Assembly (NCBI GenBank): GCA_028386065.3
Contig: JAKUCV010005535.1
Location: 51,270-115,269 of the forward strand
Direction of reading: 5' to 3'
Source: Turnera subulata
Taxonomy: Eukaryota; Streptophyta; Magnoliopsida; Malpighiales; Passifloraceae
DNA length: 64,000 bases
The translations under genes were made by a program, and so were the position numbers. Shown here piece by piece: positions 37,801 through 49,429 of the stretch. The notes below the pieces were generated by a model. The model was not told the DNA's origin. It did not search any database and worked only from the letters and a program-made list of their open reading frames with translations. Numbering within the stretch: position 1 is the first letter of the stretch; each line of letters opens with the position of its first letter.

Positions 37801-40800
37801 TTGAGCTTTGGGGAATAATTTATTCCCTAAACATAAACATATTTGTCTAGTTGTACATTATTGAAGAATTTTTTGTTGATAGAAAAAGAAAAAAAATACA
37901 TTATTCTCTGTTGGTGCACTCAAGTGGCAGATAGATTCTTGTCAATTAGAAGCTCCTTTGATTATGTGTGTGGTGATAAGATATACGAAACTTCAGAACT
38001 GCCAACTTTTTGTTTTTTATATGTTGCTGCAGTTCAATGTTATAAACTGACACATGGAGTAATTTTTTGTTGGCATAACACAAGAACTAATTGAAGTAAC
38101 CAAATGTTTTTATATCGTCCTCCTGGGAAACATCAAATGTTTTGTCTGATTGAGCTTTACTCTTGATTTGAGTTTTGATATCATCCTCCAAGGAAACCAT
38201 TTGATGTTTATCTGATTGAGTTTTGCGCTTGATTTGATTTGATTTTCCACTTTTTTCCTTTTTTATTTTGCTTATTGTGTCATGATACTGTAGGTCCGGA
38301 TTGTTGCTGCTCAAGCCCTCACAACCATGGCAATCAGGTCTGGTGAACCTTATAGGCTGCAGATCTATGAATTTCTAAACGCTCTTGCACAAGGCGGAGT
38401 GCAGTCTCAGTTATCTGAAATGCCTCTTAGTAATGGGGAAGATCAGGGAGCCAGTGGCGCAGGAATTGGAGTTTTAATTAGTCCCATGATAAAGGTTCTG
38501 GATGAAATGTATAGAGCGCAAGATGAGTTGATTAAGTAAGAGCTAAAACATTTTCCTTCTGTTTAATGTTCTGTTTTCCCTGGAGGTACTTGTTCATTGT
38601 TTTCACTATTGCAGGGAAATTCGCAACCATGATAATACAAATAAAGAATGGACTGATGAGGAATTGAAGAAACTCTATGAAACTCATGAGAAGTTGCTTG
38701 ATCTTGTTTCATTGTTTTGTTATGTTCCAAGGGCAAAATATCTACCTCTAGGACCTATAAGGTACCTACTTTTTAGTTTGTTTTGATCCTGTATGACTTC
38801 TGTCTTGAATGGTGTCTTTATCATGTTTATAGTTTACATTTTTGTTTCTAAAAAAGGAGATAAGAAACCAGCCGTGGTTAGTTGTTGATTGTTGGGGAGG
38901 AAAATTAGTGTTGGCTTGTCAAGTGTAATGGTTCACTTGATCAGGAGACATTGATATTGCCGGGTGGTTGGGGGGGAACACGTGACAACTGACAGTGGTG
39001 ATACCCATGATGGCCAGTGATGTTTGCTGGATTTCAACTGTTGTGCATGATGGTGGTCTTTTTGCAGTCAGTTTTGGGTTCTGTTACTAGACAGAATTGG
39101 CGGGCAGTTACTTGCATTGGTCATGTTTTATTCTTATGATTTACAGACATTGTTTTCTCAAGTTTGGAAAGGACAAGATGTTAAACCTTGAATACTGAGT
39201 CTTCTGTTGTCTGGAACAATAACTTAACTTGAGCAGTTTTCGAGTGTGATTAGACCTATAGAAAATGAATAAATTATGTTGCAAATCAAATGATGTATTG
39301 AAAGTCTGAATAATAGTGGCAGTAATATAAAGGTGTGCCAAACAACATTTCAAAATTGTTGGGTCATGCATTCCGAGTTTCATCATAGAGCTCTGCATTT
39401 TGGATGAAACTTTTGGGTGGTCTTTGAAATTTTTGTTTCTAATACAAAATAGTATTTGTTATTTCATATAAGCAGGTATTATGTAGGCAACGCTGTTCAC
39501 ATCTGCTTTTAATTTCTGATTTCGTGGTTGTTTTCTCTGAACAATAACAGTGCTAAGCTTATTGATAACTACCGGACCAAGCATAATATAAGTGCATCAA
39601 CTGGGTTAAGTGACCCAGCTGTTGTTGCCACTGGAATTTCTGACCTAGTTTATGAGCCAACTCCAGCCCCAAAAGAAGCTGACGCACTTGATGATGACCT
39701 GGTGAATGCATGGGCAGCAAACCTTGGTGATGATGGCTTGTTGGGGAATAGTGCACCAGCCATGAACAGGGTAAGAGTCTACAATCTCATTTTTATCAAA
39801 AGATGACTGCCAGAGCTAAAGAAATTAGAATCCCAAATGTTTTTTCTCCACCGATCTGCTCTTTGAAATTACGCAATCATGTACCATAGGTCAAATCGGA
39901 TATGTAATTATTGGAATAATTGTTGGAGACTCAAATGGTGGATATGCAAGCATGATAACTTTTATGCACTCTGCTGCATTGTATTATGCTTTACCCTCTG
40001 TCTAAAATTGTTTTACATATTGTTTGCATTTATATATAAATAAGTCCAACTTTTACTGTTCTCTAAACAGAATTACAAGTCTATACTTGCACTTATTGAG
40101 CATAGATCAAACCGAAATGTTATTACGCACCAAGAACTAAGTCAAGCAGATTTTCAATTTGACCTGTCTTAACAAGAAAATTCTATTTTACGTCTTTTTA
40201 TCTAGGCAGACTTCATTTCTATCCATTATGTTTTACAATTAACAATAGAATTTTCCCACTCCTTATCAAGAAATTTTACTAATGTTGTCCCCTCAGTTTT
40301 CCTTATGTATTTCTCTTCCAAATGTTCGTTCATTATGCAGTCATGTCCGTGTTTGTGTATACACAGAGCCTATTGTGTGTTGAATTTGACAATAAATGTA
40401 TATTGATGCAAAGTTTTGACTGCTATTGCATAGGCTAGATATCAACACCTAATTTGCACTTGGTGTTCACGGGTTGAGATACTGATTTAATTCTTGATAA
40501 AGTAATGCAGGAGACTATATTTTAAATAAGGCTGCTTGTCCTACTCCCTTTTCTGGTTTAAGTAGTTCTTGAAAACATGATCAATTTGTGGTGGTCTTTA
40601 ATATTAACTTTTTAGGTGATCGTGAAGTTATTTCCAAATTTGGTTCAGTGTTTATCAAAGCCCCTTGTTTGATATTTGTCTCTTGATCTCTATTTCATGC
40701 TAGGTCAATGAATTTCTTGCTGGTATTGGTACCGATGCTCCAGATGTTGAAGAGGAAAACGTAACCTCTAGACCTTCAGTTAGCTATGATGATATGTGGG

Positions 40801-42524
40801 CGAAGACGCTATTAGAGACTTCAGGAGTAGAGGTATGTATGTGTTAATTTTTGGGCCAAGAAAAGGCATTCAATGCGGCCTTAGCTCTAAAGTTATGTGC
40901 ATTTCAAATTTCCATGGGTACTTGAGAAAATCTGGTCGCCATTTTTCACCAAATTTGCGTTCCCTGACATTCAGGAAGAGGATGGAAGGTCATCAGGGTC
41001 TTCTTCTCCAGACTCTATAGGATCAGTTGAAACTTCAATATCATCTCACTTTGGTGGAATGAGCTATCCTTCATTGTTCAGTTCTCGTCCATCTGCTTAT
41101 GGAGCATCTCAGACCTCGGTAAAATTAATGAATTAAAATTTAAGTTTACTTATTTATTGGTCAATCTATCTACATTTCAATCATATATGGTGCCTCTGTG
41201 ATGCTGAACTTTAGATGATTGATACAGGATATATGTTGCACTGGTAATGCAATGATTGATATATAATCTGCCATTGGAGTGTATCTTTGCCTGGAAATTT
41301 CGTAATTGCTTAGTTAAGCAAACCATTATTTTTGTATCTTTCACATTGGCGATTTCCTGATGTAAATGTCACTTGAATGTATTCAGTGACACAAGTCTAA
41401 GCATTTTTTCCCCTCTTGCATAATCTATACCAAAGGAGAGTAGAATCCCCGTAAAGAAAGCAGTTGTTCCTGACTCATCACTTTTTCTTGAGCATGCAAT
41501 GTGCTTTAAAGTCTTAACAGTGCCCAGCAAGTGTTGGGAAGTGAATAACAGATAATCTTGTTTATTAGACTCGTCTCTTCTTTCTTTTTACTTTTCCTCT
41601 CTCTTTTCTTCGAAATTATGTCAAAGCTTAATCTAGCTTCTTGTGTGCCCAATGCACTCTTTATAACAGGAGAGATCCGGGGCAGGCAGGCATAGCGGCT
41701 CATCATTTTATGAGGGTGCAGGTTCTCCAGTAAGTGGCTCATGGCCTCTCAAAAGTTTGTACATAGTGTTTGCATTGAGGTTCTTACCATTTAACCTTTT
41801 ACAGATTAGAGAAGAGCCTCCATCATATGCATCATCTATGAAAAGATATGAATCATTTGAGAACCCCTTAGCTGGACGTGGGTCCCAAAGTTTTGAATCT
41901 GAGGATGCAGAGCAAGTTTCATCTGGGAATCCACAATTTGGGACAGCCCTTTATGACTTCACCGCCGGTGGAGAAGATGAGGTTAGTTGATCCTTGGTTT
42001 ACTTGTCGGCCTTGGAAACCAGATGGGTGGTTTAGTTGAAGATTATCATGCTTTGTGGCATGTCAGCATGATAATTCAACTACTTTTGCTAGCTTATTGA
42101 GTTAGGGTACTTCGTGTGATTGACCATATGTAGCCTCGGTTATGTAATCACATTAGGTTGTTTTCATGGAAAACTTGTGTGATGGATTACTGTTTGTTTT
42201 GCAGTTAACTTTAACAGCTGGAGAAGAGGTTGAGATTGAGTACGAAGTAGATGGTTGGTTTTATGTAAGTCTACAACTCTGCATAGTGGTTTGGAATTAA
42301 CTTCCCTCCTCTTTGTGTGCGTGTGTGCTTCTAGTCCAACAAACTGAAAGCAATGCAATTATAGTTTGTACGGTAGTCCTCTCGCGAGAGAGGCCATTCT
42401 TTTAGCTGGCATTATGTGGGTAATATGTTGGTGTGTAATACGAATGCAGGTGAAAAAGAAACGCCCTGGGAGGGACGGGAAGATGGCAGGGCTAGTTCCT
42501 GTCCTGTATGTCAATCAAACTTGA
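25854..42524 (+). CDS. TASH3: TASH3-type SH3-domain subunit of the TPLATE adaptor complex
   Basis: A subunit of the plant TPLATE complex, an adaptor for clathrin-mediated endocytosis at the plasma membrane. I join 27 coding exons: 25854-25859, 25982-26302, 26418-26477, 26594-26686, 26774-27002, 27348-27454, 29569-29631, 30264-30364, 31290-31384, 31479-31499, 32633-32728, 32817-32937, 33082-33258, 33520-33716, 34811-35082, 35619-35720, 35984-36160, 36251-36439, 38294-38535, 38615-38761, 39551-39770, 40704-40832, 40975-41118, 41670-41729, 41805-41981, 42205-42264 and 42450-42524. All phases agree, giving 1226 aa. The start reads [12 protein letters not shown], with only two codons in exon 1. 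Residues about 20-60 are Ala/Gln/Gly runs. A long helical adaptin-like trunk follows. The SH3 domain (about 1168-1226) contains [17 protein letters not shown] and a final LYVNQT. Introns up to 2.1 kb contain no other gene. Confidence 0.96.
34364..34419. repeat. Perfect 28-bp tandem duplication in TASH3 intron 14
   Basis: Two exact adjacent copies (34364-34391, 34392-34419), each starting GTCTTGGACTTGAGACTGAA. The perfect match suggests a recent slippage or repair event. Confidence 0.9.
38112..38243. repeat. 66-bp imperfect tandem duplication in TASH3 intron 18
   Basis: Two adjacent copies (about 38112-38177 and 38178-38243) share ATATC(G/A)TCCTCC and TCTGATTGAG. The period is 22 codons, so a minus-strand frame stays open through both and reads QSDK...VS(L/Q)EDDIKT twice. 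I do not claim a gene. Confidence 0.65.
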
Positions 42525-43838
42525 CACGCTTGAATCTCAGAATTCAATGTTATTCCATACTGTCATATCCTCGTCTGCCTGGGCATCATCAAAACTTTGC
42601 AAAGTAATTTCGATTCTGGCATCCTTAGCAAAGCACCCTGTTGAGATTTTTATGGCTTTAATCGAGGTTGGTGGGGCCAGTGGCTTGTATAAGATTAAAT
42701 TTTGTTCACACCTACTACACACACGAGCCCCTTCTATGAGCCCAGTTGTCAAGGCAAAGTGGTGAAACATGACTTTTGTGTAGCTGAAATCTGCTTCAGT
42801 TGATATTTGCGGCTGCAGTGAGAGTGATTTTTGTGTATTTGTACTCTGCTTCGTTTTGAGATTTGCGGCAGTTGTCACGACTTGTAATGTAGTCATGTAG
42901 CCTATTTCGAGTTGCAACTCGTGAGCCTTCCTTCTTTTCTCTCTATTTTGTGCATGATAATTGTCACTTCTTTTTTCCCTTCGATTGTATTACTGGCCCT
43001 ATTTTACTTGCTTGTGGAGAGAAAAAGGCCAAAAGAAAGGGAGTAGACTGGTGTAATTCGCACATTTTAACTACTTTATTATACAGAAAAGCTATTCTAT
43101 TATACTTGATTGTCTGGTTGTCTAGGTTGGTAATTCGATGTCACTTTGTGGAATTGGTGATAAAAGTCATCCTAGGCTACCGTCTTCTGGTATAGGTTGG
43201 TCTATATGTGGCAATAGTCTGGGGGCAAAAATTTGCTGCCCAGGAAATCGAGTTCAAGTGATAGATGACTCCAACTTAAACATTGCACATACTGCAATAT
43301 GTAACAAAAAACCGATTATAATCAGTTCCTGAAGATCCATGGCATAGATGAACGAGATGATACTCTGCTGAAGCAAGTTCATTGTCTTTGTGCTCTTTAG
43401 ATAAAGAGCTTGCCTTCTCCTATGGCTATCAATTGGCTATCAACTCATGTCTCATGGCATTAATCAAAGTCTTGGAAATCTCTCTTGACAACTTTGACAC
43501 AGCTGCAAACACTTTCCGTCCAACTCCTATAATGGTCCTCGGCATCTCTACCCTCTCTCCAACAAATTTGGAAGTCTCATCCAAGTGTTCAAACTTATTA
43601 TGTAAAGACTCTTTGTTAGAAGCTAGCCAAGCAGGGTGTACCTTGATCCTCTGTTCTTGTTGCTTGGCTTTTAAAATGTTTCATCTGCACTATCAAAAAA
43701 AAAGACCCCTGGGGGAGCCACCAAACATGCTGTAAACTTGGGCCAAAGGAACTATGGGCGGGGGCGGGGGTGGTCGATTATGTTTAAGTTGGTGTATGAA
43801 TGGTGATGGGTTGGCGGCAATGTGTTTGTGTTTTGCAG
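42525..43838. other. TASH3 3' UTR and intergenic DNA
   Basis: The part to about 42960 is probable 3' UTR. In 43429-43720 the minus strand has an open frame (about 97 codons without an ATG start until inside, containing MPRTIIGVG and ending at a TGA near 43429) that could be a relic exon of unknown origin. I recognise no family in it. Confidence 0.35.
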
Positions 43839-44013
43839 CACAGCTGAAAATGCTTAACATGCGACTGAGCAGGGCTGTTGGTGATGAGTTGATCATGGCA
43901 ATAGCAAAAGGATGCCCATCACTTGACGGATGGAACTTGGCCGAATGTCATGGGGTGAAACTTCCTGGATGGGAATGTGTTGGTATGAACTGCAAGAAAC
44001 TGGAGAAACTTCA
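43839..44013 (+). pseudogene. Orphan F-box/LRR protein exon
   Basis: A 175-nt segment with a good acceptor (TTTTGCAG) and donor (GTATGT) encodes LKMLNMRLSRAVGDELIMAI, AKGCPSLDGWNLAECHG and GWECVGMNCKKLEKL. These are leucine-rich repeats like those of plant FBL12-type F-box/LRR proteins, which select substrates for SCF ubiquitin ligases. No F-box exon was found upstream and no following LRR exon downstream. It is therefore an isolated exon: a decayed gene remnant or a captured fragment. The splice sites and reading frame are still intact. The family assignment is from memory of the repeat pattern. Confidence 0.6.
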
Positions 44014-44320
44014 GTATGTGGACAGACTCGCTTGGAATACTCTTTACCGAAGGAAAAAAGCAATCTACTTGGAAAAATGGTTCCTCGGATTGATTGTTCA
44101 CATCTTTGTTCTTGTTGTTTTTGTTCCTGATTTGAAGTTTCCAACAAGTTCAACTCAAAAAACTACAACACTCTGTGTAATATCAAATGAATAACAATTG
44201 ATGACAAAAATTGTCTCATAAAGTTTACAAGTTCAACTACTACTATCTGTTTCCTAGGTGTCGCATGAATCTGTTCGGTGTTTTAACAACACCATTCAAC
44301 GTGTAATAAAAACCTGACCC

Positions 44321-44910
44321 CTAACGCCTTCTCCTCCCTTGCTTGGGATCAGGAGGAGGCACAGGGATATCCTTGAAATCAATCAACTGTGCTCTTTTTC
44401 TCTTCTTGTTATCTTCCAACTGTTGGTAGCACTGTTTAAGTTGTCTCTTGGCAACCTCAAGCTTGCCTTCAAGAACAGCAGGCTCAAGTCTCCTTTTCTT
44501 GATCCCTAATATGTTATTATTGACCGGGTTTCCTCTTCCTTGGCTTGCAACAGCCCCTGCTCCACTGTGTTCTTTAACCAAAGAGACGATCACTTTGTCA
44601 GAAGACTGCCCACCTCCCTTTCTTGCATCAATTACAGAGCCCGTTTTATCAGGATCTTCTCTCTTTCTTGCGTCAACTAAAGAGCTGGTTTTGTCCGAAT
44701 CTTTTCCCTTTGTTGCGTCAACCACAGAGGGGTTTTTTCAGAATCTCCTCCCTTTCTTGGATCAACAACTTCTCCGCCGTCTCCGCTGTTTTTTTCAACC
44801 ACTAACCCGTCCTTGCATTCTTTATTACAACTATTGAGAGAAGCAACCTTGAGCCTCGCGACAATGCGCTTCTTGATGGTACTACCCGCTGCGGATGAAT
44901 CGGTTTGCAT
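44321..44910 (-). pseudogene. Lysine-rich hypothetical protein with one frameshift
   Basis: Two overlapping minus-strand frames belong to one protein. The upstream part (44910 to about 44715) starts MQTDSSAAGSTIKKRIVARL and contains DPRKGGDSEK. The downstream part (about 44725 to 44321) contains three more related units, VDATKGKDSDK, VDARKREDPDK and IDARKGGGQSSDK. It then has a helical segment (GKLEVAKRQLKQCYQQLED) and a basic end DPKQGRRRR. The frame changes at an A6-C4 homopolymer near 44734-44743, so a single-base indel or sequencing error explains the break. The repeat and the basic tail suggest a nuclear or nucleic-acid-binding protein, but that is inference. I do not recognise the family. 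Confidence 0.45.
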
Positions 44911-47175
44911 GTTGTTGGGACGAGGAGAGTTCTTGCCTCCACTATTATAGCAAACAATAATAACATCTTACAATCTGATTATATTGAAAAAATTTATATT
45001 TTTATCCTTTAGTTTAGGTTTAATTTTAATTTAGTATATCATTCAGTTTTTTTAAAAAAATAATGTTTGATTAGTTGTAATTTTTTATCATTTATTTTCA
45101 TTATTATAAATTTCAATAAACTTTAAAAAAACTTATATCCTTTTTTGGTAAATAAGACATTATTATATTATTATGTATATAATTAAAAATAATCTCATAA
45201 CTCATTTTCATTGAAAAATATAATAATTCAAATATATATTTCAAGTTTAATGTTAAAATAATGATATTTTAGAATTTAAATGAAATAATAATAAGTTATA
45301 AAATTATTACTTGAAACAAATAATCCGTGACCAGGTGCAGGTATTGTGACTACCTGATTCTAAAAGGTATTCTGGCCACCTGATTTTAAGATTATCGATT
45401 CGGTTTGGTTTTAAAAATTTTCGTGTATATTGGAATCCTAACAACCACCTATAACCCCATGCTACCCGAAACCACCAATAATCCCACAATTGGAATTGAA
45501 TCCATGACTTTTTTAATAAATATTAAGAGAGATGCCACTAAACTATCCTATATTATTATTATTTATTCAATTTTTTCCTTGTGAAAAATTCACATCAGAT
45601 GTAATATACTTTCATTTTCCTCCTCATACACAAGTTATTTAAACTGTCATTTTACCAGATAAACAAATTTATGAGTTTGTTAAGCAAAGAAGTCATATAT
45701 AACTTGAAAGAACTGAAATGAATTACTTCAATAGTTTACAAATCCAAAAAGACCACATTTGAATAATAATTATAATAATATTCTTTTTATTTTTAGGATG
45801 GGAGGTTTTGGTAAATTGACATTCTCTACTCTCTCACATCATATTTTCTAGTGTATGAGAAAAACAAAACTAAAATATACTATCTAACAAGCAAGAACTC
45901 TTCTGGATATTGGAGGGATGCCATGGCGATTGCCTTACCAATCAGAAAAAAGATGTCTTTCTCCAAATACAAGTTGGCAGCTGCCATTGTTATTGATGTA
46001 TAGGCGTAGAGAAGGGGATTGGATTGGTTTTATAATAATATGGCTCGCTGGTTAAGGATTGAATTCTTGGCGGTTCCCATAAAAACAATACCCTTATTTT
46101 TTTACCCTTATTCTATGGTCCTGAATTATTTCATAGGTTTCGTACTTTGTCCTTAGAATGTTATTATTGGCTATTCCATATTGAAAATAAAATATCAATT
46201 TTTTTTATATTATTCATTTATCATCTATTTTGAGATTAAACAAGAATAGAAAATAACTGTGACACACTTCCAACCCTACAAATTTATATATATATTTTAG
46301 TTTTTTTTAAAAGCAAGCTAAACTATCTTCTTTAGTTTTGCTACAACTCTAACTCTATCTATCTATATTTCTACTACATATAAAAGCATGAAAAAAAAAA
46401 ATCAACAAACTGACAGAATTAACCTTATTAATAAATTGTCTATCATATATTGAAAAATCAAAATTTATATTATACCAAATTAGAAAAATAAAAAAATAAA
46501 TTTAGTTATTCTATTAAAAAAAACTAATTCCAACTAATATACAAAGCAGGAAAAAAAGACCAATGAACCAAAAAGACACCAACATCCAATTTTATATCTT
46601 ATTCGTATTTCTATTATAAGTAATATAAATCTATATTTTCTATAAATAATGCTTCGACTATCAATTACAAATCAACTTTCAAACAAGATGGGCCATTTTT
46701 TAACTTTCTAATTAAATTAACTTTTGTTTGGGACACTTTAATAAAATTAACTCAACTTGGATTTATAAAGGTTTTGAATTTATAAGTTAGATCAACCAAA
46801 GGGATAAAATACACAGAATCTTTAGGGCCAAAAATATCTTGTTCATTAAGAATAATTGGAAAAGGTGATGAGAGCTAACGTTGCCGAGTTTAACAATCTA
46901 GACAATTGATGGTTTTCACCTGGTGCTATCGGCCACAATTTGATTCATGTAAAGATTAAAGAGAGAGAGAGCTGATGGAAATAGTAGAACTCGCATGTAA
47001 AATAAATTTACAAACATACTGAATTTGCTAGAAAACTGCTATGTAATACGCTTAACTCTTTTTTAAATATCCCATAATCCTAAAAAGGCAACAGAATGAT
47101 AGCAGAAATTTTTGCATTATCCTTCAAATGATATTGATAAGTGGGGAAGAAGGTGCATGTGCTTCAAAGAGGGCT
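44911..47175. other. AT-rich intergenic region
   Basis: About 2.2 kb of strongly AT-rich DNA with no supported gene. From 46350 to 46650, phrases such as TCTATCTATCTATATTTCTA and TATTTCTATTATAAGTAATA recur loosely, which may be remnants of a transposable element. The final part near 46900-47170 is the 3' flank of PFD1. Confidence 0.5.
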
Positions 47176-49429
47176 CTACATCACGCTCATTGACATTATC
47201 TGACGAGCAAGGCCTGGATCTTGCTGCAAAAGCTCCCTCAAGTTGTTCTCAACCTCTGTCATCTGCTTCTCCAAATACTCCTTTGAGGTCTGAACCAACA
47301 TACAATAACTATATTTTTACTCAAGTTTCATGAAAATTTTGGAAATGCAGCTAAACACACAAGGAGGCTTCTGCTACAAAAGCTTTAAGTCTATGAAAGG
47401 AAACTAGATAATCGAAGAAAACCAGACAAGAAAAAGAATCAAGACCAGCATCAACTCCATGACAGTAGACAGCCTTTTAAAGCTTGAACTACAACTTTTA
47501 AAAAATTGCCATACCATATGCTGGCTGGTACAAAAAAAATTTTTACCAGCCTAGTGTTGTTTAATGGCAGAACAGCAAAAGCAAAACAACGAATCACCAA
47601 CAATTAACCAACTAGATCATAATCCTCCAACATATAACAGAATTCTGAAGTATATAAGTGTTCAGAAAACATTGGTTTTCAATGTATTTTCCTAGTTGTA
47701 TGTAACATCCGAAAACTTAACCTTTAAAAGGATTTGTCTACCCAATTGAAAGAATGATAATCAATAACAATTGACATCCACAAAGACCAGTAATTTACAG
47801 TTTCTGGTAGTTGTTCATGATAGCCAACTACAGCAGTTTAATAGTTGCCATAATAATACTGACCACTCTTAGTCATTAGCACAAACCCCACGCTACGCAA
47901 TACACTTTTTTGCTTCCATTTTTTTTTTTTCCAGAGAGACAATACTCTGAGCCCCAACAGCCTAACCATTTCTTTTTCAAGCTTTCATCAAAAGTAGAGA
48001 AATAGAGAACAAGATAAATAAGTTTGTTAGACAGGCTTTCAAATGTTTATGCTTTCTTAGCAAATGCTAAGCGAATAGACAAATAACTGATAAGCACATA
48101 GTTTAGTGCATGTTGAGAACCCAAATGTTCACGTAGCATTAACCAAAAGAAAGTTACTTGCACTCGTAGAAGCATACCTTCACAATTTGTGAGTGAGATA
48201 AAATACGTTGAATTACAAAAAAAAGCATGTACCCGGCTAAATGAAGAACAGAACAGAACTTTTACGGAATTGTCATCATTTCAAGAATGAAACCAGAAGT
48301 AGTTTGCTTTGCCAAACAGATGTAAGGAAAGCAGAATTTACACAAGGGCAGAGTTAGGTTTTGATGAAAAATATTGTATGAGTCAAGTGTCTTTGTTATA
48401 CTCTAGAGTTTTGAAAATACGTTAAGAATTTGTTTCCTGTTTAGTAACAAGAAGTAATATTCTTCATCTGAAATGGGGATAATGCTAAACCCTATACACA
48501 AGGTTGAGATTGTACTATTGCAACTAGCAGCAGATAGATATTGATTAATAATAACAAGCAAACTACAGCGTTGGTAATTCTGGAAGTGATACTGATAAAG
48601 AGAAGTGATATGCGAGCGAGGAAGGGAAGGGGGGAGAGCATCTAGGAAGAGGGGTTTAAGTGGATTTGGTGAGAGGTTACATCCATACAAGAAACTGTGA
48701 CAGGGCGTCAAGATAGGGAAGGGAGTGAGGTACCTGCAGCGAAGATATTGCAGCCTCGCTATCCTTGAGCTTCTGCTCCTGTTCGCTTATTAGGAGTGAA
48801 GTAGGCTCCAAGACAAATCTGGAAAGCAAAAGGAAAGATAAAAACGAAGAATAAATAAGTCAAACTCCTATTTCAAACAGGAGCAGAATAGATCAGTCTT
48901 TTACTGAATACAGATGAGTGCAGTGCTCACGTTCTGCCTGCAAAATAACACAAAAGACACAAAAAGTTTCAAATCCGTTTTTCCAATTCTGAACAGGAAA
49001 ACAATGTAAACAATGTGAGGAGGATAGAGGAATACCAATGGATTTATAGGTATTTGTATCACTGGGCAGCTGGCGAAGCTCCTCCAAGGTCAAGAAAGCA
49101 CGCTTCTTTTCTCCTTCCTTGCTTCGCATCTGGTTCTGCACCTGAACCCCCCCCCCCCCCCAAAAAAAAAAAAATCAAGGAAATCACTTCCAAAGAGACA
49201 CAAATCACAAGCCACAAGCCCTCCAAACCAAATTTTTTCATAAAAAAAAAAAAGAAAAAACCTGCTTGAATTTGGCAGTGGTCTCAATCATGCGACCTTG
49301 GAGCTCCAGAAAAGCCTGATGAAAAAAGCAAAAGAGCAATAGAGGAATCAAAAGAAAATGCCACAATTAGATAAAACCCTAAAACCATAAAAGAACATAT
49401 CTTACTGCTCTGGTTGTTTCGTCGGCCAT
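47176..49429 (-). CDS. PFD1: Prefoldin subunit 1
   Basis: A beta-type subunit of the hexameric prefoldin chaperone, which hands unfolded tubulin and actin to the CCT chaperonin in cytosol. Exons on the minus strand are 49429-49406 (MADETTRA), 49315-49262, 49141-49036, 48937-48931, 48818-48734 and 47289-47176. The total is 390 nt, giving 129 aa, the normal length for this family. The fourth exon is only 7 nt (GCAGAAC). It is flanked by TTTTGCAG and GTGAGC and is needed to restore KSIGRTFVLEP, the conserved join. Motifs seen are FLELQGRMIETTAKFKQ, RAFLTLEEL, SEQEQKLKDSEAAISSLQ and the C-terminal coiled coil ending QQIM-like RQIMSMSVM. The last intron is 1.4 kb. Confidence 0.95.
48931..48937 (-). 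other. PFD1: 7-nt coding microexon of PFD1
   Basis: The sequence GCAGAAC on the minus strand is bounded by an AG acceptor (48938-48939 on plus as CT) and a GT donor (48929-48930 on plus as AC). Adding it turns ATTG + ATTTGTC into ATT GGC AGA ACA TTT GTC (IGRTFV), matching the family. Skipping it would shift the frame. Confidence 0.88.
49147..49174. repeat. C15-A13 homopolymer block at a PFD1 3' splice site
   Basis: On the transcribed strand this reads T13 then G15, only a few bases before the TTCAG acceptor of PFD1 exon 3. The polypyrimidine tract is thus split from the AG by a G run. Exact lengths may be affected by sequencing. Confidence 0.85.

Noticed and set aside
37503..38094. Frames in TASH3 intron 18
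   Set aside because: No motif, no splice logic, and the flanking exons join in phase without them.
42379..42390. CTCTCGCGAGAG palindrome as a promoter element
   Set aside because: It is a perfect 12-base palindrome but lies inside a TASH3 intron with no nearby start; noted only as a curiosity.
46350..46660. Helitron-like end from TCTATCTATC...TACTACATAT phrases
   Set aside because: There is no CTRR terminus with a hairpin and no coding trace; the region is simply AT-rich.
49015..49269. A plus-strand proline/lysine protein across the C15-A13 block
   Set aside because: It is a homopolymer translation antisense to PFD1 exon 3.
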